Assembly (NCBI GenBank): GCA_023415525.1
Contig: JAEZKI010000364.1
Span: 1-5,591 of the forward strand
Source of the DNA: Bacillota bacterium
GTDB taxonomy: Bacteria > Bacillota > Clostridia > Lachnospirales > Cellulosilyticaceae
Direction: 5' to 3'
DNA: 5,591 nucleotides
The notes under the pieces were generated by a model. The model was not told the origin of the DNA. It did no database searches and was given only the letters and a program-made list of their open reading frames with translations. Numbering within the stretch: the first letter of the stretch is position 1; every line of letters begins with the position of its first letter. Below, one piece after another: positions 1 through 4,961 of the stretch. A program made the position numbers and the translations under genes.

Positions 1-404
1 TATTGATACATAGGTACTCCCTGCTTACTGACACACATACCTATAATCCATTGAGACTGATTAGCATATCGGTTTAAGATGTCCTCTATTTTTAATTCTA
101 ATTCAGGACTTTTCCCTTTTTCCTCTATTTCTTTCACAACTTCATATAAACTTGTATCTATAGCTGTACTCGTCCCTATCTGAATGAGGTCGCTTACTGC
201 AAAATCAATATTTGCTTTTACAGACTTCATAATAGTTGTCTCTGCTTCTATCGTTTTATCTTCAAGATAGGCAATGTATTCTCTCTTCATATATACCTGT
301 AAGATAATGAAAATAAGCATAGCCATACATAAAATAACACTCGTTAAAGAAAACCTTAAATGGCTTCTATAATACTGAGTAACCTTTTTCAACAATTTTC
401 TCAT
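1..404 (-). CDS. Membrane-anchored sensor protein, N-terminal part (partial)
   Basis: This reading frame is open from an ATG at 404 to the window edge, giving 134 codons with no stop; the C-terminus lies outside the window. An AAAGGAGA ribosome binding site (413-420) sits 8 bases upstream of the ATG and supports the start. The protein begins with a basic stretch (MRKLLKKVTQYYRSHLR), followed by one hydrophobic helix at about residues 16-39. After it comes a mostly polar, helix-prone segment (KREYIAYLEDKTIEAE and onward), as expected for an extracytoplasmic sensor region. This layout is common in YesM-type sensor histidine kinases, in AraC-type regulators with a membrane sensor domain and in chemoreceptors. 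The output domain is missing, so these cannot be told apart. It is transcribed in the same direction as the encapsulin operon but is separated from it by about 400 non-coding bases and two hairpins, so it is probably an independent unit. Confidence 0.7.
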   Translation of the reverse strand, partial: MRKLLKKVTQYYRSHLRFSLTSVILCMAMLIFIILQVYMKREYIAYLEDKTIEAETTIMKSVKANIDFAVSDLIQIGTSTAIDTSLYEVVKEIEEKGKSPELELKIEDILNRYANQSQWIIGMCVSKQGVPMYQ

Positions 405-727
405 AACAAGTATCTCCTTTATGTTAATATTCTATATTATTATACTAACTTTACACACTTTTTTATAGTTTTCAACGACTAATCCAAAATAAATATTACA
501 ACATTCACTTAACTAAGGAATTTATCCCACCTAATTCTGCTATCTTTTGCCAAATTTCCCTACTTTTCGTCTAATAGCTTGATCCTACTCCAAACCTAGC
601 TCCCATTTCCCTTATTTGTATATAAAAATCAAGTTCCCTCCCCAGCTACAGATTAGACATTGTACTTTCTTTCACGGATAAATCTACAGCAAAAATGTGA
701 TATCATTTATACTTTAATTCAAAATTT
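405..727. other. Intergenic region with no gene seen
   Basis: I read all frames of this stretch and found no open frame with a ribosome binding site and no recognisable protein. I also found no tRNA, T-box or known riboswitch core. It contains the ribosome binding site and presumed promoter of the partial sensor gene at its left end. An 8-base palindrome (TGATATCA) lies near 697-704. The rest is unremarkable AT-rich sequence. Confidence 0.5.
439..444 (-). promoter_or_regulatory. Possible -10 box for the partial sensor gene
   Basis: A TATAAT hexamer reads on the minus strand about 35 bases upstream of the sensor-gene ATG. No good -35 hexamer lies at 16-18 bases from it. A TTGAAA lies 25 bases upstream of it, which is too far. 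The -10 call therefore rests on one hexamer in very AT-rich DNA and is weak. Confidence 0.25.
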
Positions 728-769
728 ATAGGGACAGTGTAACCTCTCCGTGAGTTACACTGTCCCTAT
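728..769 (-). terminator. Strong hairpin downstream of encapsulin, probable terminator
   Basis: Two perfect 16-base arms, ATAGGGACAGTGTAAC (728-743) and GTTACACTGTCCCTAT (754-769), enclose a 10-base loop. Read on the minus strand, the stem lies about 45 bases after the encapsulin stop codon and is followed by ATAAATTTTG, a modest U-rich tail. On the plus strand it is followed by TTTT, so it could act in both directions. A perfect 16-bp stem is longer than many intrinsic terminators, so it may instead be a copy of a small interspersed palindromic repeat. Confidence 0.6.
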
Positions 770-773
770 TTTA

Positions 774-795
774 AGCCATCTATTTCCCGATGGCT
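774..795. terminator. Second small hairpin behind encapsulin
   Basis: Perfect 7-base arms, AGCCATC (774-780) and GATGGCT (789-795), flank an 8-base loop, 19 bases after the encapsulin stop. Its U-rich tail (CCTTTTCTTATTCTTTT) is on the plus strand, while on the minus strand it is followed by TAAAAT. It may work together with the longer hairpin at 728-769 to end the encapsulin transcript, or may stop transcription entering from the left. No plus-strand gene is visible to its left. Confidence 0.4.
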
Positions 796-813
796 CCTTT
801 TCTTATTCTTTTA

Positions 814-1629
814 TTATTTTTCAAAAACAACGATTGCTTTTGGATCTTTAATACGAAGGGCAATTGTCTCTGTGATACGGAAAGGATGGTTGAATTCTGC
901 CTGTCCTAAATATCCAACAGAAAGATCCATGCCAATGGCTAAATCCATGTACTGTGGCTCAGCACATACTAAGACAGCTTTGCCAAGGCCGAAAGGTCCT
1001 GCAGGGTAAACTCTGTCGCTTACCAGTTTTTTGATGCGGTCAATTTCTAAAAGACCAACATTAGGCTGAAGTCGCTGTAAGTCAAGATATAAATCAGGAC
1101 TTACAATTAATGCGTAACGCCCTAGCATGCTATGACTAGAAAAATAAGCGATACCGTGAGCTACATCTTTGAATGCATCTTCCCCAGTAGACCAGTCTCC
1201 ACGTTTGACTTTGAAAGAGCCTTCTGCGTTCATAAGACCTTTCACACCCAGTTCTTCGTTACCGAAGAGAATCAGCTCATCTTCCTGTTTTGCACTTTTT
1301 TGAGCGGCTACTGCTGCAGCTGAAAGGTCGATAGGGTATCCTGTTTTATCAGCTTCTGCGATATCACGCCAAAGGATGTTAAAATCCTGGTATAATTGAG
1401 GAAGCTCTACAAGACGTCGCCCTGTTACTCTTGCCATATTATTTGCATATTCTTCGTCTTTTGCAGAACTCTCAACTGCTACATAAGAAGCCCCTGCTCC
1501 TAAAGGACCATAAAGATTTAAGAAGCGGCGGCAAACCATATGCTGTTTTGCGTTCTCGATGACTGTAGAATCGATAGCTTTCCATAATTCTGCAGAAATC
1601 GGAGCATCATTTCTAGATAAATAATCCAT
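814..1629 (-). CDS. Encapsulin shell protein (family 1, linocin M18-like)
   Basis: This 271-residue protein forms the shell of a proteinaceous nanocompartment in the cytoplasm. Family hallmarks run along the whole length: an N-terminal L-x-R-x-x-A-P-I start with W16 and ID at 19-20; an RRF...GPLG segment near 34-44; EDELILFGNEELGVKGL at 116-132; DLSVGY at 235-240; and ITET at 252-255 with a closing P-x-A-I-V-V-F. The length matches the short HK97-fold encapsulins (about 265-285 residues) that usually form 60-subunit shells; shell size cannot be read from sequence. W87 falls at the position of the flavin-binding tryptophan known in the Thermotoga maritima encapsulin (alignment from memory). 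The ATG is preceded by AAAGGAGG (1637-1644) at 7 bases. It starts 15 bases after the cargo gene's stop, so the two are almost certainly co-transcribed. Base composition looks richer in G+C than the flanking genes. Confidence 0.95.
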   Translation of the reverse strand: MDYLSRNDAPISAELWKAIDSTVIENAKQHMVCRRFLNLYGPLGAGASYVAVESSAKDEEYANNMARVTGRRLVELPQLYQDFNILWRDIAEADKTGYPIDLSAAAVAAQKSAKQEDELILFGNEELGVKGLMNAEGSFKVKRGDWSTGEDAFKDVAHGIAYFSSHSMLGRYALIVSPDLYLDLQRLQPNVGLLEIDRIKKLVSDRVYPAGPFGLGKAVLVCAEPQYMDLAIGMDLSVGYLGQAEFNHPFRITETIALRIKDPKAIVVFEK

Positions 1630-1644
1630 AGTGATTCCTCCTTT

Positions 1645-2010
1645 TTATTGATTGATAAGACTTCCTACTGTAGGACCAGCTGCAGGAGCGATGTCATCTT
1701 CTTTTTTATCAATTCCAAGCTCTTCCAGCATTTCATTGACTTCTTCTTCACCTTCAAAGAATAAAGCAGCTTCTTTTGGATCAAGATGACGCATAAGAGT
1801 GATTAATTCGCCCACATGAACTTTTTCTTCATCTCTGATGTCAGCTAAAACTGCTTTTGCAACAGGATCATCTGTTGCATGATAATGTGCATCATAAAGG
1901 AAAATAGCTTCCAGTTCACCTGCGATATCATGACGAAGTGCCTGCATAAGTTCTGCATTAGACATTTTACGATTTACGTTTCCTGGAAACGGATTTGGAA
2001 AACTAGGCAT
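1645..2010 (-). CDS. Encapsulated ferritin-like protein (encapsulin cargo)
   Basis: This 121-residue protein is the cargo of the adjacent encapsulin and probably acts as a ferroxidase that feeds iron into the shell. Two helices carry the metal-binding pattern: E-L-E-A-x-x-x-Y at 32-39 and R-D-E-E-K-x-H at 59-65. E32, Y39, E62 and H65 match the iron-site positions of the Rhodospirillum rubrum encapsulated ferritin; the equivalent of its W38 is Leu here. An acidic linker (about 86-106) leads to an Ala/Pro-rich hinge and the C-terminal tail PTVGSLINQ, which fits the family 1 cargo-loading peptide (T-V-G-S-L). I chose the ATG at 2010 because AAGGAGG (2019-2025) lies 8 bases before it. A longer frame from the ATG at 2031 would place that ribosome binding site inside the coding region and has no site of its own. 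It is short for a ferritin, as expected for this decamer-forming family. Confidence 0.93.
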   Translation of the reverse strand: MPSFPNPFPGNVNRKMSNAELMQALRHDIAGELEAIFLYDAHYHATDDPVAKAVLADIRDEEKVHVGELITLMRHLDPKEAALFFEGEEEVNEMLEELGIDKKEDDIAPAAGPTVGSLINQ

Positions 2011-2018
2011 CAATAGTT

Positions 2019-2025
2019 CCTCCTT
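2019..2025 (-). promoter_or_regulatory. Ribosome binding site that fixes the cargo gene start
   Basis: AAGGAGG reads on the minus strand 8 bases before the ATG at 2010. The upstream in-frame ATG at 2031 overlaps this site and has only AT-rich sequence before it. This makes 2010 the better start. Confidence 0.85.
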
Positions 2026-2102
2026 TTTCATATTATATTTTGTTTTTCAGAGCTAAAAAAATAAATAAAATACTCTATAAAACACTATTTTAACTATATT
2101 TT

Positions 2103-2131
2103 ATTATATCTAAATTATCAATATATGTCAA
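2103..2131 (-). promoter_or_regulatory. Exact-consensus sigma-A promoter of the encapsulin operon
   Basis: On the minus strand TTGACA (2126-2131) and TATAAT (2103-2108) are separated by exactly 17 bases. Both hexamers match the vegetative consensus perfectly. Transcription would start near 2096, giving a leader of roughly 85 AT-rich bases before the cargo gene. A full-consensus promoter implies high basal strength, or a gene normally held down by a repressor. No clear operator palindrome overlaps it. Confidence 0.85.
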
Positions 2132-2305
2132 AATATATCGAAAAATATCTTTTGGCGTTGTTATGGATGATCAAAATGTACTCCACCAAGAAGCAGAAGG
2201 CTAAGTGAACGGAAAGTTTATAGAAGGAATGCTCAAGAAGAGAGTAACCCATTTACTTTTATAATGAAGAAATATACACTTCCGGATAAGAGGGGAGACA
2301 ATCAA
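2132..2305. other. Intergenic stretch between divergent promoters, no supported gene
   Basis: The stretch lies between the encapsulin promoter and the promoter of the four-helix membrane protein. A plus-strand frame is open from 2171 to a TAA at 2318-2320 (49 codons). It has no start codon with a ribosome binding site; its only ATG is at 2264. Its conceptual product is basic and not recognised. It may be a decayed gene fragment or chance. Confidence 0.4.
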
Positions 2306-2334
2306 TTGAAAATTCTTTAAATATACTATAAAAT
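2306..2334 (+). promoter_or_regulatory. Sigma-A-like promoter of the four-helix membrane protein
   Basis: TTGAAA (2306-2311) and TAAAAT (2329-2334) are spaced 17 bases apart; each hexamer has one mismatch to consensus. Transcription would start near 2341, about 50 bases before the chosen ATG at 2390. Confidence 0.6.
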
Positions 2335-2389
2335 CAAGTTAGAAACGAAAATGCTCAATTTTAAATGATTTTGTATGGGGGTATTAGAG

Positions 2390-2758
2390 ATGTTGGAACT
2401 TATGAAAATAGGCTTTTTAATTTTAGGTATAGTCCTTTCTATAATTTCTAAAGTTATGCAGTTGGTTTATAAGTCAAAATGGGGTGACCTACTAGTTCTT
2501 CCTGCTGCTACGATGTTTGTGTTGTCCATTTTATTGTACTGGCCCAAATATTTATATTATTTACAACAGGATGTAACAACCAATAAGGCTAAATTATTTG
2601 CATTGTTCTGTTGCCTAACCGTTTTAAGTTTTCAACTTTTTACAATGCTGTCCTTTGGCAAAAAAATGACTATAGGGTATACATTGATAATTCCTTTCCT
2701 TGCTTTTATGTGCACAAGTATATATTTTTGGATAAGCTTATTAAAAATAAATGGATAA
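2390..2758 (+). CDS. Unrecognised small membrane protein, four predicted helices
   Basis: I do not recognise this 122-residue protein. It is strongly hydrophobic, with four likely membrane helices at about residues 7-26, 33-52, 67-89 and 94-118. Short charged loops separate them (YKSKWGD, QQDVTTNKAK, GKKMT), and a cysteine pair sits at 74-75. No catalytic or metal-binding motif stands out. I prefer the ATG at 2390 to the in-frame ATG at 2375 because a GGGGG run (2377-2381) lies 8 bases before it and can act as a weak ribosome binding site. The 2375 start has none and would add only MGVLE. It has its own promoter and ends at a terminator shared with the convergent sodA, so it is probably a single-gene unit. 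It looks like a real gene from its composition, promoter and terminator, but no function can be assigned. Confidence 0.7.
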   Translation: MLELMKIGFLILGIVLSIISKVMQLVYKSKWGDLLVLPAATMFVLSILLYWPKYLYYLQQDVTTNKAKLFALFCCLTVLSFQLFTMLSFGKKMTIGYTLIIPFLAFMCTSIYFWISLLKING

Positions 2759-2776
2759 TAACATCTTTAAAATGTT

Positions 2777-2810
2777 ATAGGCGTAGCAGCTATAAAACTG
2801 CTACGCCTAT
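2777..2810. terminator. Bidirectional terminator between the membrane protein gene and sodA
   Basis: Perfect 13-base arms, ATAGGCGTAGCAG (2777-2789) and CTGCTACGCCTAT (2798-2810), enclose an 8-base loop. The stem has a G+C-rich core. On the plus strand it is followed by TTTAGTTT after the terminal T of the arm, giving a TTTT run. On the minus strand it starts 6 bases after the sodA stop codon and is followed by AACATTTTAAAG. It sits exactly between the two convergent genes and likely serves both, more efficiently on the plus strand. Confidence 0.8.
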
Positions 2811-2816
2811 TTTAGT

Positions 2817-3440
2817 TTAACCAATAGCTTTCTTATAAAGATCATTTGCCTTGTCCCAGTCAACAACAAGGAACCAATTGTCGATATAATCAGCTCTCTT
2901 ATTTTGATACTTTAAGTAGTAAGCATGTTCCCATACATCCATTGCTAATACAGGGCTTAACCCATCTGCTAAAACTGTATCTTGATTGGGTGTAGATACG
3001 ATTACAAGCTCTTTATTAGCATCTACTGCTAACCAAGCCCAACCAGAGCCAAAACGTCCAAGTCCTGCAGCCTTAAAGCTAGTCTTAAACTCCTCAAAGG
3101 AGCCAAACTTCTTAACAATTGCCTCTTTTACTTCACCTGCTGGTTCACTCTTTCCAGCCTTCATACCTGCAAAATATAAGTTATGGTTATATAAACCCCC
3201 GCCATTGTTACGCACTGCATTTTTGATAGAATCTGGCAACTCATTAACTTTAGTAACAAGTTCTTCTAAGAGCCAAGATTGATGGTCTTTACTACTCTCA
3301 AGTGCTTTGTTTAGATTATCAACATAAGCTTGAACATGGCGATCATGATGAATTTCAACAGTAAGGGCATCTACATAAGGTTCTAATGCATCATATTTAT
3401 AGGGTAATGCTTCTAATTGAAATGGATAAGTTTTTCTCAT
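2817..3440 (-). CDS. sodA: Superoxide dismutase, Mn-type
   Basis: This 207-residue cytoplasmic enzyme converts superoxide to hydrogen peroxide and oxygen. The family start (LEALPYKYDALEPY, 9-22) is followed by the metal ligands H31, H86, D168 and H172, the last two within DVWEHAYYLKY. H35 and Y39 are the second-sphere residues. G82, four residues before H86, together with Q153 in STPNQD is the pattern of manganese enzymes; iron enzymes usually carry the glutamine at the G82 position. Metal use is inferred. V36 replaces a histidine common in the KHH motif. FGSGWAWL (130-137) is conserved. Length is normal. AGGAGG (3449-3454) lies 8 bases before the ATG. It is divergent from msrAB and convergent with the four-helix membrane protein. 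Confidence 0.96.
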   Translation of the reverse strand: MRKTYPFQLEALPYKYDALEPYVDALTVEIHHDRHVQAYVDNLNKALESSKDHQSWLLEELVTKVNELPDSIKNAVRNNGGGLYNHNLYFAGMKAGKSEPAGEVKEAIVKKFGSFEEFKTSFKAAGLGRFGSGWAWLAVDANKELVIVSTPNQDTVLADGLSPVLAMDVWEHAYYLKYQNKRADYIDNWFLVVDWDKANDLYKKAIG

Positions 3441-3538
3441 AATTAAATCCTCCTAACGATTTGAGTTATATAATTTATCTTGATTGATAAAAATAGAGAG
3501 TTTCATAAAGTATACTTTCTATTCACAAGTCTCTTTAA

Positions 3539-3556
3539 AGTTAGTATTGTCTAACT
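3539..3556 (-). promoter_or_regulatory. Dyad at the predicted sodA transcription start
   Basis: Six-base arms AGTTAG (3539-3544) and CTAACT (3551-3556) flank a 6-base loop. The predicted start of the sodA transcript, about 7 bases after its -10 box, falls at 3556, so the RNA would begin with this stem-loop. It could stabilise the 5' end or be a DNA operator. It is short and could be chance. Confidence 0.35.
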
Positions 3557-3562
3557 ACTATG

Positions 3563-3591
3563 ATTATATCATTAATAATAACAAGTTGCAA
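3563..3591 (-). promoter_or_regulatory. sodA: sodA promoter with extended -10
   Basis: On the minus strand TTGCAA (3586-3591) is separated by 17 bases from TATAAT (3563-3568). TGA directly before TATAAT makes an extended -10 element. The leader to the sodA ATG would be about 116 bases. A second weaker match further upstream, TTGACC (3652-3657) and TATTAA (3629-3634), also spaced 17, may be an alternative promoter. Confidence 0.75.
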
Positions 3592-3594
3592 TAG

Positions 3595-3619
3595 TTAAAT
3601 AATAATTATTATTATTTAA
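3595..3619. promoter_or_regulatory. Perfect 12-1-12 palindrome, Fur/PerR-like operator candidate
   Basis: The arms TTAAATAATAAT (3595-3606) and ATTATTATTTAA (3608-3619) are exact reverse complements around a single T. The central 15 bases follow the 7-1-7 layout of Fur-family operators and match 12 of 14 defined positions of the PerR box TTATAATNATTATAA; the Fur-box core fits equally well. It begins 3 bases upstream of the sodA -35 box and lies about 75 bases before the likely msrAB -35 box. From there a repressor could affect sodA, msrAB or both. Which regulator binds, if any, is inference. AT-rich DNA gives such palindromes by chance more often than balanced DNA, although 12 exact pairs is long. 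Confidence 0.55.
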
Positions 3620-3693
3620 TACTGAACTTTAATAAAACTAGAACTTATGGTGGTCAACTTTTTTAATGCTTATCAAAATATGTAATAATAGCC

Positions 3694-3722
3694 TTGACTT
3701 TAGCATCCTTTCATGTTTTATA
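3694..3722 (+). promoter_or_regulatory. Probable msrAB promoter
   Basis: TTGACT (3694-3699) lies 17 bases before TTTATA (3717-3722). A better-looking TATACT (3719-3724) overlaps it but would need a 19-base spacer. Transcription would begin around 3730, giving a leader of about 75 bases. The -35 hexamer is good and the -10 is only fair. Confidence 0.45.
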
Positions 3723-3805
3723 CTGTACTTGTAAACAAATAGAAAGACTTAAGCTAAGATATGTAGCTGGCGTTTTATATAAACTTAAGAGAGGAGATTT
3801 GATTT

Positions 3806-4765
3806 ATGAGAAAAGAAATTTACTTAGCAGGTGGATGCTTTTGGGGAACAGAAAAATATATAAGCAACATTCCAGGAGTCCTATCAACAGAAGTTGGTTA
3901 TGCCAATGGTCATACGGTTAATCCGACTTATGAAGAAGTGTGTTACAATGATACAGGACATGCTGAAACAGTGAAGGTTGAATATGAGAATGACAAAATT
4001 GGGTTACCCTATCTATTAGAGCTTTATTATGATGTCATTAATCCAGTAAGCATCAATCGTCAAGGTGGTGACATTGGTTCCCAGTACAGGACAGGAATAT
4101 ATTTTGTTGATGCTAGCGATGAAGCAGTTATTCATAACTCCATCAATGAACTTCAGAAAAAATATGAAGAAAAGATTGCAATTGAAGTCAAACCACTTGC
4201 TAATTATTTTAAAGCAGAAGAATATCATCAGAAATATTTAGATAAAAACCCAGGAGGATACTGTCACATTGGAATGGATAAATTTAAAAAGGCTAAAGAT
4301 GCAGTAGATACAAGTAAAAGATTCGCTAAAAAGCCTCTTAACGAGCTGAAAAATTCTTTGAGCGATATACAGTTTGAAGTAACACAAAATAATGCAACAG
4401 AGCCTCCCTTTAGGAATGAGTACTTTGATAAATTCGAAGAAGGAATTTATACTGATATTACCACGGGTGAACCACTTTTTATGTCAAATGATAAGTTTGA
4501 GTCAGGATGCGGTTGGCCTAGCTTTTCTAAACCCATAGACTTCAATTTGCTTACAAATATTACTGATAGAAGTCATGGTATGGTGCGCACAGAAGTAAGA
4601 AGCAAGAATGGTGATTCACACCTTGGCCATGTATTTGAAGATGGTCCCATAGATAGAGGTGGATTGCGCTATTGTATTAATAGTGCTTCTTTAAAGTTTA
4701 TACCTAAGGAAAAAATGGAGAGTGAGGGCTATGGAGAATATCTGAAGTTATTCGATGATAAATAA
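3806..4765 (+). CDS. msrAB: Bifunctional methionine sulfoxide reductase MsrA-MsrB
   Basis: This 319-residue fusion reduces both stereoisomers of methionine sulfoxide in proteins, normally with electrons from thioredoxin. The MsrA domain (about 1-160) has GGCFWG with catalytic C11, GHAE at 51-54, QYRTGIY at 93-99 and GGYCHI, where C153 is the likely resolving cysteine. A lysine-rich linker (about 159-178) leads to the MsrB domain (about 180-315). That domain has SGCGWPSF (C235, likely resolving), HLGHVF at 272-277 and RYCINS with catalytic C290. Both catalytic residues are cysteine codons, so it is not a selenoprotein. The structural zinc CxxC pairs of many MsrB proteins are absent: D217 and T220 occupy the first pair, and RSKNGD replaces the second. 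Such zinc-free MsrB domains are known in Firmicutes. GAGGAG (3791-3796) lies 9 bases before the ATG. It is divergent from sodA. Confidence 0.97.
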   Translation: MRKEIYLAGGCFWGTEKYISNIPGVLSTEVGYANGHTVNPTYEEVCYNDTGHAETVKVEYENDKIGLPYLLELYYDVINPVSINRQGGDIGSQYRTGIYFVDASDEAVIHNSINELQKKYEEKIAIEVKPLANYFKAEEYHQKYLDKNPGGYCHIGMDKFKKAKDAVDTSKRFAKKPLNELKNSLSDIQFEVTQNNATEPPFRNEYFDKFEEGIYTDITTGEPLFMSNDKFESGCGWPSFSKPIDFNLLTNITDRSHGMVRTEVRSKNGDSHLGHVFEDGPIDRGGLRYCINSASLKFIPKEKMESEGYGEYLKLFDDK

Positions 4766-4961
4766 TTAAAAGATAATCTGAAGCTTTTGTTTAGTAACTA
4801 AAAACTTGAAGAAATGCTTTTTAGGACTAAGAAATAAACTGGTGGTAAGCCTAATCCTTGGAAAACAATTCAATAGAGGTGGTCTTTGGGTAAAATGAAT
4901 AGATAGGGGAAAGTAATTTTTTAAAGGAAGAAAAATAATTATTTTATAAAGGAGGGTTTAA
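4766..4961. other. Gap between msrAB and the DUF4491 gene
   Basis: No intrinsic terminator with a G+C-rich stem and U-tract follows msrAB. An imperfect AT-rich inverted repeat (AAGCTTTTGTTTAG against CTAAAAACTT) lies near 4781-4807 without a U-tract. A perfect 14-base palindrome, AAAATAATTATTTT (4932-4945), lies directly upstream of the DUF4491 ribosome binding site. Short frames here are broken by stops and carry no recognisable product. Confidence 0.45.

Larger units (their letters stand above)
3441..3805. other. Divergent sodA-msrAB regulatory region
   Basis: These 365 bases hold the sodA leader and promoter, the 25-base palindrome and the msrAB promoter region. The sodA leader also contains a 12-base palindrome AAAGTATACTTT (3507-3518), nested between AGAGA (3495-3499) and TCTCT (3530-3534), so it may fold. 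A plus-strand frame at 3694-3921 overlaps the msrAB start, lacks a ribosome binding site and is not considered a gene. Confidence 0.6.

Noticed and set aside
405..727. Riboswitch, T-box or small RNA in the long gap before the sensor gene
   Set aside because: I found no conserved core of a known class, no promoter with two good hexamers and no strong structure apart from the hairpins behind encapsulin.
1132..1323. Plus-strand open frame of 63 codons inside the encapsulin gene
   Set aside because: It lies wholly antisense to a clearly conserved protein, has no ribosome binding site and resembles no protein.
2375..2389. Upstream ATG at 2375 as start of the four-helix protein
   Set aside because: It has no ribosome binding site; the G-run after it is placed correctly for the ATG at 2390.
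2611..2820. Plus-strand frame of 69 codons overlapping the four-helix protein and the terminator
   Set aside because: It is out of frame with the better-supported gene, runs through the terminator stem and has no ribosome binding site.
2986..3282. Plus-strand open frame of 98 codons inside sodA
   Set aside because: It is the antisense of conserved SOD coding sequence and has no ribosome binding site or recognisable motif.
3694..3921. Plus-strand frame of 75 codons overlapping the msrAB start
   Set aside because: It covers the msrAB promoter and ribosome binding site and runs out of frame into GGCFWG-coding sequence; there is no start signal of its own.
4016..4228. Minus-strand frame of 70 codons inside msrAB
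   Set aside because: It is antisense to conserved MsrA sequence; its Phe/Ile-rich composition is what AT-rich antisense frames give.
4932..4945. AAAATAATTATTTT palindrome before the DUF4491 ribosome binding site as a second Fur/PerR-type operator
   Set aside because: It is only 14 bases of A and T with no central base, so it lacks the 7-1-7 layout, and no promoter is clear beside it; chance is likely in such AT-rich DNA.
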